Source of the DNA: Bacteroidota bacterium
Lineage (GTDB): Bacteria > Bacteroidota > Bacteroidia > Flavobacteriales > Weeksellaceae
Assembly: GCA_023393915.1 (NCBI GenBank)
Contig: JAEXBS010000096.1
Location: 253,440-317,439 of the forward strand
Reading direction: 5' to 3'
Length of the DNA: 64,000 bases
Under the pieces are notes generated by a model that was not told where the DNA came from, searched no databases, and worked only from the letters and a program-made list of their open reading frames with translations. The stretch's first letter is position 1. Each line of letters opens with the position of its first letter. Below, piece by piece: positions 1 through 8,415 of this stretch. Position numbers and translations under genes: made by a program.

Positions 1-1092
1 GAGGTACTTTCCGCCTATCAAAATTTTGGAGACGACAAGAATCCCGATCGCTTGTTTAAGATCATCTACTTCTTAGGTAAAAACTCTTTAGAAGATCTGA
101 AAGGAGAGAAAGAAAGAGAAGTTTTTTTCAGTGCCATTTTAAGAGAACGAGTAGGTCACCATCTCTTTGGTGAGCGTTGGGCAAATAATGTGAAAGAAGT
201 ATTGTGCCAGCACCAACTTCATATGCGTCCTTTGCATATTGTCTCTGCTAATATGCATTCTGTCAAAAATATGTTGTTTGCAAACCCTGCTTTAAAAATT
301 AAGGTTGAAGAGGAACCCGATTATTCACTTTATGAGGAAATTAGCCATAAGAAAACATTACAGGAAAAGATTTTAAATTATTCTGAAAAGCAAGGACTCT
401 ACTACGTTAATGACCATAGCGGAAGTAATATTGATGTTCAAATTATAGACCTAAGCAAAGTAGATTTAAAAAATACACCATTCCAAAGTGCAGGTTACAA
501 GGGAGATGATGTGATACTTGTTTTTGATTATGCTTTCGGTGAACAAGCATTTGAGGTAATGGATGAGCTTCTAAGACCTTACCAGCATGAGGATCAGGTA
601 TATACAATGAAGGTGAAATCAATCTCGATTATGGGGAAAGCTGGAATTCTTACCGGTAGAAAAGGAGACATCATGATTCCTACCTCACATATTTTCGAAG
701 GTACGGCAGATAATTATGTGTTTGATAATGCCCTAGAACTAGAGGATTTCCAAGACGAAGAGATTAAGGCCTACCAAGGTTCTATGTTAACTGTACTGGG
801 AACCTCGCTTCAAAATAAGGACATACTTTCTTACTTTATGGATTCCACTTGGAATACAGTAGGATTAGAGATGGAGGGTGCCCATTACCATAAAGCAATT
901 CAGGTGGCGTCAAAAATAAGACACCATATCTCACCTGATCTTTTCGTTTGCTATGCTTATTATGCGTCCGATAACCCTTTGGAGTCTGGGAGTACACTCT
1001 CTTCTGGAGGGCTGGGTCTTACGGGTGTAAAACCAACTTATATGATTACCCGCAGAATTATTGAAAAGATATTGTCTTCTTCAATAATCTAG
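1..1092 (+). CDS. DUF6909-like protein, nucleoside-phosphorylase-like C-terminus (5' truncated)
   Basis: The reading frame is open from base 1, so the gene begins outside the window; the TTG at 52 is internal and not a credible start. The visible part is about 363 residues. Near the C-terminus GLEMEGAHYHKA resembles the substrate-binding ME(G/S)A segment of the nucleoside phosphorylase/AMP nucleosidase fold, followed by YAYYASDNPLESG and a GVKPTY motif. I recall this arrangement from a Bacteroidota family named DUF6909, but the name comes from memory. There is no signal peptide in the visible part, so a cytosolic protein is likely. The reaction is unknown; nucleotide or nucleoside binding is an inference from the one motif. 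It converges on the aspartokinase gene, with about 70 bp between stops. Confidence 0.7.
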   Translation, partial: EVLSAYQNFGDDKNPDRLFKIIYFLGKNSLEDLKGEKEREVFFSAILRERVGHHLFGERWANNVKEVLCQHQLHMRPLHIVSANMHSVKNMLFANPALKIKVEEEPDYSLYEEISHKKTLQEKILNYSEKQGLYYVNDHSGSNIDVQIIDLSKVDLKNTPFQSAGYKGDDVILVFDYAFGEQAFEVMDELLRPYQHEDQVYTMKVKSISIMGKAGILTGRKGDIMIPTSHIFEGTADNYVFDNALELEDFQDEEIKAYQGSMLTVLGTSLQNKDILSYFMDSTWNTVGLEMEGAHYHKAIQVASKIRHHISPDLFVCYAYYASDNPLESGSTLSSGGLGLTGVKPTYMITRRIIEKILSSSII

Positions 1093-1163
1093 GCAAGAAA
1101 AACAAATCCGATTTTATTAGGAGAATTATTATCGAATTTATAAACTGTAGCCCTTTCGCTTTC

Positions 1164-2543
1164 TTAGCAAAGGGCTTTGTTAAGCGCCTTAATAGCCTCA
1201 TTGTAATGCTCTCTTAAAATGACAAATTGCAAATTTACCTGCATTAGTGATTGTCCATAACACTCAATATTGATTCCGTTTTCATAAAACGCCTTAGCCG
1301 CACGGTACAAAAATCCAGGGCCTTGAATATTGGATCCGATTGCGCATACTAGGGCAACAGGTTGATCAGAAACGCGATAAAAATTCACTTTTAATTCTTC
1401 AACAAGACTGTGAGCGTTTTTATTATCCCAGACCACCATAGTAATGGAATTGGCATTGGTGGATTTAAAAACATAACTCACCCCGTGTTTTTGAAAATAA
1501 CTCATAATACGGGCGTCGTACCCAACCTCATTTACCATCAAAGGATCATGAACCTCTACGGCGAGCATATGCGTGCTTCCGGAAACGAGTTCAATTTTAG
1601 CCTCAGGTGATTTATAATCTCGGGAGATCACAGTGCCCTCATGATGAGGTTCAAATGTATTCTTGATTCGAATGTTAATTCCTGCAAGTTCAAGCGGTTT
1701 GGAAGCTTTGGGATGGATAGCCTCCATTCCTATATCTGCGAGCTGATCTGCTACAATGTAATTAGTTTTCCCTACCGGTTTACAGTTTTCTATTCCTACA
1801 ATTTTAGGGTCTGCAGAGGAGAGGTGGTACTCTTTGTGAATAATGGCTTCATCAACCTTAAGCTCGACTGCAATTTTACTGAAAGTCACCTCACTGTACC
1901 CTCGGTCAAATGCTCTCATAATCCCTTCTATACCTTTTGTGTATCCCGTTGCAATGGCAATGGCTTCTTTTAAATCGATTCCAGAAAATTCTTTTCTTAT
2001 TCTTTCATCAATAGTCAGCGGTTCATTGTCATTCCAGCCGCTTAGATCGATGAATTTCGCTTTTATTCCCTGATGCTGTAGGATGTTTACTGAGTTCCAA
2101 GCAGAATGTGCCTCTCCAATGGAGGCTAAGATCTCGCGAGCAGCCAGTTGAATATCCACTTTGTTAACATACCCTGAGGCAAGCACCTGGCTTAAACTGG
2201 AAAGTAGTGTCTTTGCTTGCTCTATTCGGTTACGAAGAAAACTTTCTGCTTCAATTAGATCTAGACCTATTTTTTCGTACTGTTGGTTTAATTGCAACAG
2301 TTTTTCTAGTAATTGGTCCAAGGCTAGGGGGTAATTTTTCTCCAAAGCAAAGAGAGAATAGACGCCTGGATCACCAGTTTTTTTATGCTCTAGTAGCCAG
2401 TCAGTGACTCCACTATAAGCGGAGACCACGAACACTCTTTGATGCGTTAAATCTATGTGTGGCCCGGAGGTTTTAATAATGTTGTCAATAACTTTATCAA
2501 ACTGGGTCATTGAGGTTCCTCCGATTTTTTCTACTGTTAGCAT
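1164..2543 (-). CDS. Aspartate kinase (Ask_Ect-like subtype)
   Basis: Phosphorylates aspartate, the first step to lysine, threonine and methionine. The N-terminus MLTVEKIGGTSMTQF carries the amino-acid-kinase K-x-GGTS motif, and the C-terminal third (VGYDARIMSYFQKHGVSY, then ALVCAIGSNI) looks like paired ACT domains. The form VEKIGGTSM recalls aspartokinases linked to ectoine clusters (Ask_Ect) rather than the usual KFGGTS. I start at 2543 (459 aa) because a -7 box TACTTTTG lies on the minus strand at 2563-2570, 19 nt before this ATG. A longer frame to 2678 would put the promoter inside the gene and lacks conserved sequence. asd, the next pathway enzyme, is separate at 11-12 kb. No ectoine genes are nearby. 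Confidence 0.93.
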   Translation of the reverse strand: MLTVEKIGGTSMTQFDKVIDNIIKTSGPHIDLTHQRVFVVSAYSGVTDWLLEHKKTGDPGVYSLFALEKNYPLALDQLLEKLLQLNQQYEKIGLDLIEAESFLRNRIEQAKTLLSSLSQVLASGYVNKVDIQLAAREILASIGEAHSAWNSVNILQHQGIKAKFIDLSGWNDNEPLTIDERIRKEFSGIDLKEAIAIATGYTKGIEGIMRAFDRGYSEVTFSKIAVELKVDEAIIHKEYHLSSADPKIVGIENCKPVGKTNYIVADQLADIGMEAIHPKASKPLELAGINIRIKNTFEPHHEGTVISRDYKSPEAKIELVSGSTHMLAVEVHDPLMVNEVGYDARIMSYFQKHGVSYVFKSTNANSITMVVWDNKNAHSLVEELKVNFYRVSDQPVALVCAIGSNIQGPGFLYRAAKAFYENGINIECYGQSLMQVNLQFVILREHYNEAIKALNKALC

Positions 2544-2562
2544 ATTGCATTCATTCGTTTTG

Positions 2563-2570
2563 CAAAAGTA
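2563..2570 (-). promoter_or_regulatory. -7 promoter box of the aspartokinase gene
   Basis: On the minus strand the sequence reads TACTTTTG, a match to the Bacteroidota primary-sigma -7 consensus TAnnTTTG. It ends 19 nt before the ATG at 2543 and helps decide that start. Confidence 0.6.
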
Positions 2571-2678
2571 AGAAACTTCCTTCATTCTTGAATTTATTAA
2601 ATGAAAGTCCTTGCCGTATACTATGCAATATCCCGTATTAAGGCATTTTCCGTATCTTTCAAGCAAATTCTTAAGCAA

Positions 2679-4544
2679 ATGAAAAAATGTTTTTTAGTTC
2701 TCTTTAGCTTTTTGGGATTTCTTGCCCTGGCACAGAAGTCCGCTTATTATCAGCAGCAGGCAAAATACAAAATGGAAATTGATGTTGATGCTCCCCACTA
2801 TACCTACAAAGGGAAGCAAACTATTGAATACACCAATAATTCTCCCGATGAATTAAAAACGGTTTATTTCCATTTGTATTGGAATGCTTTTAAGCCCGGC
2901 TCAATGATGGATCAGAGGGTTCAAAATCAAGGTGCGATTGGAGATAGCAGACTTCAAAGCGGCGGAATTTCACGATTGCAAAGCATTCCTCCTGAAGAAG
3001 AAGGTGCTCAAAATATTCGTTGGATTAAGCAAGATGGGAAGAACCTCTCGTTTGAAATCCAAGAAACTATTATGAAGGTTCAATTAAGTGAACCGATTAA
3101 ACCGGGAGGAAAGACGACGTTTTCAATGGAATGGGATGCTGTGATTCCGTACCAAATTCGACGTGCAGGAAGAAACAATCGTGAAGGTATTGAAATGACC
3201 ATGACCCAATGGTATCCTAAAATTGCAGAGTACGATTACGATGGTTGGGCGACCTTTGATTACATAGGAAGAGAATTTCATGCGCCTTTCAGTGACTTTG
3301 ATGTAACAATCAAGATTGATAAAGATTATATTATCGGTGCTGGTGGAACTTTGCTTAATGAGAAGGAGGTTAGGGGCTACGATGAAAATGCTCAAGTAAA
3401 AGCAGATAAGGAAGGTAAAGCGGTATGGCGCTGGAAAGCTGAAAATTTACTTGATTTCGCATGGGCAGCAGATCCTGACTACACTGTGGAAGCTTTCACT
3501 GTATTAGACGGTCCAAAAGTTTATTATGTGTATCAAAAGAATGAGAAGACAGCATTTTGGGAGGAAAGCAAACCCCTGATTACGAAGTTCTTTCAAATTA
3601 TGAATGCACAATTCGGTCGTTATGCTTACCCTTCGTATTCCTTTGTTCAAGGTGGAGACGGGGGAATGGAGTACGGTATGACGACAATGATTTTAGGTGA
3701 GCACGGATCACTTCAGAGATTAGTAGGGCTTATGGTTCATGAGGGAGCACATATGTGGTTTCAGCAAATGCTTGCCACAAATGAAAGTACGAAACCGTGG
3801 ATGGATGAAGGATTTACTAGTTACGCTGAAACTTTGGTAATGAACCAACTTTTTCCTTCTGAACAACCATTACCGAATCCATTTGTAGGAACAATTAGAA
3901 GCTATACCAATTTTGCCAAAACAGGAAAAGAGGAACCCGCTTCCTGGCTGGCAGATCACCACGATGGAGGGAGTGCATACAGTATTGCAAGCTATGTTAA
4001 AGGAGAGACGTTCCTTGTGCAGTTAGGCTATATTGTTGGAGAGCAAAAGCTTTCATTAATTATGAAAGAGTATTTCAATCAATGGAAACTCAAGCATCCA
4101 TCGGATCGAGATTTTATGCATATTGCTCAGAAGCTATCACAAATGGACTTAAAATGGTTTTACCACTATTGGATAAATACCGTAAAAACCATTGACTACG
4201 GCATTAAAAACGTCGAATACTTAGAAGGGAAAACCCGGATTACCCTAAGCAATAATGGTACGATGCCGATGCCTATTGATTTTAGTGTTTTAACTCGTGA
4301 TCAAAAGATTCATAACTATCAAATTCCACTCAATATGACAAGAGAATGGAAATCTACGGATTTGTATGGACCTTTCCAGACTTTAAAATATTGGCCTTGG
4401 ACGCAAAATGAGTATGTATTCGAAGTACCTTTCTCAAAAGAGCAGATTTCAGCTCTTGGTATTGATTTTTCTCAGCGCTTAGCAGATGTAAATCCTGAGG
4501 ATAATTATCTAGAAGTAGAACTGCCCTCTAAGGCTACGAACTAA
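2679..4544 (+). CDS. M1 family metallopeptidase, exported
   Basis: A zinc aminopeptidase of the gluzincin M1 family. From ATG 2679 the protein is 621 aa and starts with a signal peptide (MKKCFLVLFSFLGFLALAQ); a longer frame from 2601 would bury it, so 2679 is preferred. The zinc site is complete: VHEGAHMW gives H354-E355 and H358, and WMDEGFTSYAE supplies the third ligand E377, 19 residues after H358. GGMEYGMTT stands where classical M1 enzymes have GAMEN, as in other Bacteroidota M1 proteins of this size. The N-terminal domain of about 200 residues is the beta-saddle type. It probably acts in the periplasm or at the surface on peptides. It is divergent from the aspartokinase. Confidence 0.93.
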   Translation: MKKCFLVLFSFLGFLALAQKSAYYQQQAKYKMEIDVDAPHYTYKGKQTIEYTNNSPDELKTVYFHLYWNAFKPGSMMDQRVQNQGAIGDSRLQSGGISRLQSIPPEEEGAQNIRWIKQDGKNLSFEIQETIMKVQLSEPIKPGGKTTFSMEWDAVIPYQIRRAGRNNREGIEMTMTQWYPKIAEYDYDGWATFDYIGREFHAPFSDFDVTIKIDKDYIIGAGGTLLNEKEVRGYDENAQVKADKEGKAVWRWKAENLLDFAWAADPDYTVEAFTVLDGPKVYYVYQKNEKTAFWEESKPLITKFFQIMNAQFGRYAYPSYSFVQGGDGGMEYGMTTMILGEHGSLQRLVGLMVHEGAHMWFQQMLATNESTKPWMDEGFTSYAETLVMNQLFPSEQPLPNPFVGTIRSYTNFAKTGKEEPASWLADHHDGGSAYSIASYVKGETFLVQLGYIVGEQKLSLIMKEYFNQWKLKHPSDRDFMHIAQKLSQMDLKWFYHYWINTVKTIDYGIKNVEYLEGKTRITLSNNGTMPMPIDFSVLTRDQKIHNYQIPLNMTREWKSTDLYGPFQTLKYWPWTQNEYVFEVPFSKEQISALGIDFSQRLADVNPEDNYLEVELPSKATN

Positions 4545-4567
4545 TACTTCTCTTGTATAAATAAAAA

Positions 4568-4620
4568 AAGTGCGCGTTTTGGGGGCAGTCGACAGTCCAT
4601 TGAAACGCGCACTTCTTTAT
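4568..4620. terminator. Bidirectional terminator between convergent genes
   Basis: A perfect 12-bp stem (aagtgcgcgttt at 4568-4579 pairing with aaacgcgcactt at 4603-4614), with an A-rich 5' flank and T-rich 3' flank. It lies between the M1 peptidase and the SMR gene, which converge, and can serve both. Confidence 0.8.
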
Positions 4621-4633
4621 TTAATCTTAGGCA

Positions 4634-4963
4634 TTAATGGGATGAGACTAGTTTTAATCCAACAATCGAAGCAATGAGCGTGCAGAGAAAAATTAAGCGC
4701 ATTAGAGTTGCAGGTTCTTTAAAAACTAAAATACCAACTAGTACTGAGCCAGCCGCACCAATTCCGGTCCAAATCGCGTAAGCGGTACCGATTGGAAGCG
4801 CTTGAGTTGCTTTCAAAAGCAGTCCCATACTTATAACTAAGCATACGACAAACCCACTGTACCAGTAATACATTTCCGATCCCGCGCTTTCTTTCGCTTT
4901 TCCAAGACAGAAGGTAAACCCCACCTCAAATAATCCAGCTATAATAAGAATGATCCAGTTCAT
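4634..4963 (-). CDS. SMR family exporter, Gdx/SugE-like
   Basis: A 109-aa, four-helix small multidrug resistance protein. MNWIILIIAGLFEVGF matches the Gdx (SugE) type, with the essential membrane glutamate at E13; PIGTAYAIWTGIGAAGSVL is the conserved helix 3, and the C-terminus IVGLKLVSSH is typical. Gdx members export guanidinium in antiparallel dimers of the inner membrane; SMR members of other subtypes export quaternary ammonium drugs. I favour Gdx from the sequence, but substrate is not proven. I see no guanidine riboswitch upstream. It is monocistronic, and shares a terminator with the M1 gene. Confidence 0.9.
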   Translation of the reverse strand: MNWIILIIAGLFEVGFTFCLGKAKESAGSEMYYWYSGFVVCLVISMGLLLKATQALPIGTAYAIWTGIGAAGSVLVGILVFKEPATLMRLIFLCTLIASIVGLKLVSSH

Positions 4964-5099
4964 ATTTTTTTTTGCAAATTTGGGCCTTTTTTCTCTAGTA
5001 GAAAATTGTTAAATAAAATCATCCGATTCATTGGAAGGAATCAAAACTTAGAATTAAAGTTCTAAATTGTATTTTAGCTCCATCAAATTCTTGGGATTT

Positions 5100-5870
5100 A
5101 TGAATACGATCGTAATTAATGTAGGGAATACCAATATCCGTTTTGGTTTGTTTAGAGAAGAAGTTTGTGAGGTTTCATGGATTATTAACACCAAACCTTA
5201 CCGTACTCGCGATGAGCTTTTTGTTCAATTCTTGATGCACTATCAGTCCTATCAAGTTCCTGTGGACGAGATTGGCCGCATTGTGGTAGGTTCTGTCGTT
5301 CCTCAGATGACTCATGACATTGTTAAAGCCGTAGAGAGAATCCATCGAAATCAAGGTATCGAAGTTGTTCTAGTGGGTCGTCATACTCCTTCACAAGTCA
5401 TTGCGAAAAGCAAACAAATGGGAACGGATATATATGCCAATTTAGTAGCTGCCCATCATTTATACCCCGATAGAAAAAAAATCATCCTGGATTTTGGTAC
5501 TGCATTGACGGCAAGTTGCATAAATGAGGAAGGTCAAACATTAGGAGTTATAATTGCCCCAGGAATCATTACCTCACTCAATTCATTGATTGTGCAAACG
5601 GCGCAATTGCCTGAGATTGAATTAGTAAAGCCTGATCGTGTTCTGGGTCATGATACAGTAAGCTGCATGCAAAGTGGAATGGTGTATGGATATTTAGGTA
5701 TGGTTGAAGGTTTTATTGACCGTATAAATCAAGAGGTTGAAGAGAATTGTTTTGTCATTGCCACGGGTGGAGTGTCGCATGTTTACATGCCGTTGACGGA
5801 AAAAATTGATGTAGCAGATCGACTTCACACCCTTAAAGGGCTTTTCTACTTGGGCACCGCTACTAAGTAG
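5100..5870 (+). CDS. coaX: Type III pantothenate kinase
   Basis: Phosphorylates pantothenate in the first committed step of coenzyme A synthesis. At 256 aa it has the expected length. NVGNTNIRFGLF is the phosphate-1 motif of the ASKHA fold; ILDFGTALTASCI, then GVIIAPGI, and VIATGGVS are further family motifs. The start at 5100 (MNTIVINVGNTN) is chosen because the family begins a few residues before the first beta strand; an upstream in-frame start at 5067 adds 11 residues without support. It runs head-on into tadA, with stop codons only 3 bp apart. Confidence 0.95.
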   Translation: MNTIVINVGNTNIRFGLFREEVCEVSWIINTKPYRTRDELFVQFLMHYQSYQVPVDEIGRIVVGSVVPQMTHDIVKAVERIHRNQGIEVVLVGRHTPSQVIAKSKQMGTDIYANLVAAHHLYPDRKKIILDFGTALTASCINEEGQTLGVIIAPGIITSLNSLIVQTAQLPEIELVKPDRVLGHDTVSCMQSGMVYGYLGMVEGFIDRINQEVEENCFVIATGGVSHVYMPLTEKIDVADRLHTLKGLFYLGTATK

Positions 5871-5873
5871 GTT

Positions 5874-6308
5874 TTAACGTTTCGACTTAAAAAAATCAAG
5901 TAATATTTTGGAGCATTCCTGCTCTAAAATACCTTTTTCAACTTTGGTCTTTGGATGCAGAGATAGGCCCTTATTTTGGTAACCTCTTTGTGGGTCGGAC
6001 GCGCCATAGACCAGTGTGGTAATCTGACTCCATGCAAGTGCTCCAGCGCACATTACACATGGCTCTAAGGTTATGTACATTGTGCAGTCTAACAGATATT
6101 TCCCTCCTAAATAATTTGCGGCACTTGTGATGGCTTGCATTTCTGCATGCGCCGTCACATCATTTAATGTTTGGGTTAAATTGTGCGTTCGCGAAATGAC
6201 TTTATTTCCTGCCACTACAACGCAGCCCACCGGTACTTCATCCTTTTCTAATGCGTATTGAGCCTCTTGTAAGGCCAGTTTCATAAAGTACTCGTGGGAA
6301 AATTCCAT
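5874..6308 (-). CDS. tadA: tRNA-specific adenosine-34 deaminase / nucleoside deaminase
   Basis: A zinc deaminase of 144 aa. The zinc and catalytic residues are visible: H54-A-E56, and PCVMC with C84 and C87. EVPVGCVVV near residue 25 and the RGYQNKGLS segment after the second zinc motif fit TadA, which converts A34 to inosine in tRNA-Arg(ACG). A guanine or cytosine deaminase of the same fold is the alternative, but no other tadA is in the window. It is convergent with coaX. Confidence 0.88.
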   Translation of the reverse strand: MEFSHEYFMKLALQEAQYALEKDEVPVGCVVVAGNKVISRTHNLTQTLNDVTAHAEMQAITSAANYLGGKYLLDCTMYITLEPCVMCAGALAWSQITTLVYGASDPQRGYQNKGLSLHPKTKVEKGILEQECSKILLDFFKSKR

Positions 6309-6393
6309 TGAAGTGGTGGGAAGAAATGCTATTAATTTGATACAAAAAAGGCCTTAGAATTACTTCTTAGACACGTGTGTATTGTCAGACAGA

Positions 6394-6864
6394 TTAAAAT
6401 TCTACTTGATTGGTCTCTCGACCTCGCGTAAAATTCATCGTTTTTTGTTGACCCTTGTATGCGATATTGACTACATTGAATTGTCTAGGATAAGTTTCAA
6501 GTAGAATACCGTTTCTAATTTTGATTTGGTTAATCTCAGCAACACCTTTTGTTTCATAGTATATCCAAACAGATTCCCCATTTACTTGGCTTCCGGTAAA
6601 AGTTAATTTAACGGGGGAGCCGTTCACAAAAACATCAACAGATTTATTGACATACCGCTTTACCTCTGCTTCAAAACCTACCGTTTCTGGACGGATTTTG
6701 ATTGCACTCGATATATGCTCTGTGTTTAGTTTAGTCGTAAATTTTAGTGTTTTACTGCCCTCAATATAATCAACCTTAGTCATGGAGGAATAAAAATCAG
6801 CTCCATTACCGCTAGTTAGAAATAGAAATCCCAATAGGGCGAAAATATATAATTTTAGTTTCAT
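6394..6864 (-). CDS. DUF6702 family exported protein
   Basis: A 156-aa protein with an N-terminal hydrophobic signal peptide (MKLKLYIFALLGFLFLTSG). The body is predicted beta-rich: FYSSMTKVDYIEGSKTL at the N-terminus of the mature chain and a C-terminal N-V-V-N-I-A-Y strand ending in TRGRETNQVEF. This layout matches what I recall as DUF6702, a periplasmic family of Bacteroidota often found near M1 peptidases. Here an M1 gene lies 2 kb away but not adjacent. Function is unknown. A -7 box lies upstream inside a palindrome (6876-6896). Confidence 0.75.
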   Translation of the reverse strand: MKLKLYIFALLGFLFLTSGNGADFYSSMTKVDYIEGSKTLKFTTKLNTEHISSAIKIRPETVGFEAEVKRYVNKSVDVFVNGSPVKLTFTGSQVNGESVWIYYETKGVAEINQIKIRNGILLETYPRQFNVVNIAYKGQQKTMNFTRGRETNQVEF

Positions 6865-6875
6865 TTTTAATTTAG

Positions 6876-6896
6876 ATCTTACTACAAATGTAAGAT
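6876..6896 (-). promoter_or_regulatory. Promoter -7 box inside a 7-7-7 palindrome
   Basis: The minus strand carries TACATTTG at 6885-6892, a -7 box 20 nt upstream of the DUF6702 start. It sits within the inverted repeat ATCTTAC-N7-GTAAGAT (6876-6896). A regulator bound here would cover the promoter; that role is inferred. Confidence 0.45.
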
Positions 6897-6927
6897 ATAT
6901 ACTATAATCTCAAATAATATGCCAATA

Positions 6928-7686
6928 TTAGAAATTGACATTTATGGAGTATTTGTCGTAAAATGCTTGAATATGACCAACTGCTTCTTCAGCGGTATCT
7001 ACTATTCTGTACAATGACAAATCCTCCTCAGAGATAAGTCCATGACTTAGCAGTGTTTCTTTGAACCAATCAAGAAGTCCTGACCAAAACTTAGAACCTA
7101 CTAACACAATTGGGAAACGCGCGATTTTTTGAGTTTGAATTAAAGTTAAGGCTTCCGAGAGCTCATCGAGCGTACCAAAACCTCCAGGCATTACTATAAA
7201 ACCTTGGGAATATTTTACAAACATTACTTTGCGCACAAAAAAGTAGTTGAAATCCATAGAGTAATGTTTGTCAATATAGGGGTTAAAATGTTGTTCAAAA
7301 GGAAGTTCAATGTTAAGTCCAATCGATTTTCCTTCTGCAAGCCTCGCTCCTTTGTTCCCAGCTTCCATGATTCCGGGTCCTCCACCTGTAATAATTCCAA
7401 AGCCTATCTCCGTTATTTTTTGTGCTATTTCTACTGCCATCTCAAAATACGGATCACCTTCCTTCATGCGAGCAGAACCAAATATGGAAACACAGGGTCC
7501 AATTTTCGCTAGTTTTTCGTACCCATCTACAAACTCGGACATCACTTTGAACACCATCCAAGAATCTTTAGTCACCGTTTCATCCCAAGTTTTTTCAGTA
7601 AAACTTTTCTGAACTCTCTGATCTATTTCACTCTCCGGACCAGCACTCATTTTAGTAAGCCCCTTTCCTCTTTTTATTTTTGCCAT
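6928..7686 (-). CDS. LOG family (TIGR00730) Rossmann-fold protein
   Basis: A 252-aa protein with both LOG signatures: GGGPGIMEAGNKGA at residues 101-114 and PGGFGTLDE at 167-175. These build the active site of nucleoside 5'-monophosphate phosphoribohydrolases (cytokinin-activating LOG enzymes; PpnN in E. coli). It probably cleaves a purine nucleotide to base plus ribose 5-phosphate in the cytosol. The 60-residue N-terminal extension before the first strand is charged and typical of this Bacteroidota form. It is the last gene of the kinase-RapZ-MurU operon, 2 bp after the nucleotidyltransferase, so co-transcribed, though its link to amino-sugar metabolism is unclear. Confidence 0.88.
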   Translation of the reverse strand: MAKIKRGKGLTKMSAGPESEIDQRVQKSFTEKTWDETVTKDSWMVFKVMSEFVDGYEKLAKIGPCVSIFGSARMKEGDPYFEMAVEIAQKITEIGFGIITGGGPGIMEAGNKGARLAEGKSIGLNIELPFEQHFNPYIDKHYSMDFNYFFVRKVMFVKYSQGFIVMPGGFGTLDELSEALTLIQTQKIARFPIVLVGSKFWSGLLDWFKETLLSHGLISEEDLSLYRIVDTAEEAVGHIQAFYDKYSINVNF

Positions 7687-7688
7687 AA

Positions 7689-8402
7689 TTATTTAAAATA
7701 TTGTTCCGCTTCTATCACGCTCTCTGGCCTTCCAACATCTACCAAATGGGCATTGTGTTCAAAGCCATGGATCCGTTCGCTAAGCATTAAGTCCAAATAT
7801 TCTTCCATAATGGAGAATTTTCCTTTTCGCCTTATTAAATAGAAAATGTCACTGCTAACGCAGTGAACACCACTAAATGCTAGAGGTTTAAAGGCTTTGT
7901 TGAATTCTGCCAATCGTTGTTCTCCAGTATCTTGGTTCATCCAACCCTTTAGATAAAACTCCTCATTAAAGAGTAGTTTTCTCGAACTCTTGCGATCAGA
8001 CACGGCGAGAGTTACTAAATCATTATTTTTCTTATGGTAACTAATTAGTTCCCCAAGATCTAAATCGGTAAGAATATCCGTATTCATAATGACGAAATGT
8101 TCCTCATTTTCAAGATATTTCTTTGCAAAAACTAAACCACCTCCAGTTTCTAGGAGTTCTTCCTTTTCGTCCGAAAACTCAATTGTGCATCCAAAAGATT
8201 GATTTTCAGATATGAAATCTCTGATTTGATCGCCAAAATGATGTAGATTTATTACAAAATCTTTTATCCCAAAAGATTGTAGATAGTGAATGTTACGCTC
8301 TAAAAGAGTGATACCGTTTACTTTTGCCAATGCTTTCGGATGGTGGAGCGTGAAGGGTTGCAGGCGAGTTCCTTTTCCCGCCGCGAATAATAAAGCTTTC
8401 AT
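7689..8402 (-). CDS. MurU-like nucleotidyltransferase
   Basis: A 237-aa sugar-1-phosphate nucleotidyltransferase. MKALLFAAGKGTRLQPFT is the nucleotide-binding loop, PKALAKVNG the next conserved element, and MNTDILTDLD holds the metal-binding aspartate. It resembles MurU, which makes UDP-MurNAc from MurNAc-1-phosphate in the anomeric recycling route of cell-wall sugars. The same operon encodes an AmgK-like anomeric kinase, which strengthens that reading. Substrate specificity (MurNAc/GlcNAc versus another hexose phosphate) cannot be fixed from sequence alone. Confidence 0.82.
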   Translation of the reverse strand: MKALLFAAGKGTRLQPFTLHHPKALAKVNGITLLERNIHYLQSFGIKDFVINLHHFGDQIRDFISENQSFGCTIEFSDEKEELLETGGGLVFAKKYLENEEHFVIMNTDILTDLDLGELISYHKKNNDLVTLAVSDRKSSRKLLFNEEFYLKGWMNQDTGEQRLAEFNKAFKPLAFSGVHCVSSDIFYLIRRKGKFSIMEEYLDLMLSERIHGFEHNAHLVDVGRPESVIEAEQYFK

Positions 8403-8415
8403 TGCCTACTTTGAT

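Noticed and set aside
2543..2678. 45-residue N-terminal extension of the aspartokinase
   Set aside because: It overlaps the promoter box at 2563-2570 and is not like the family N-terminus.
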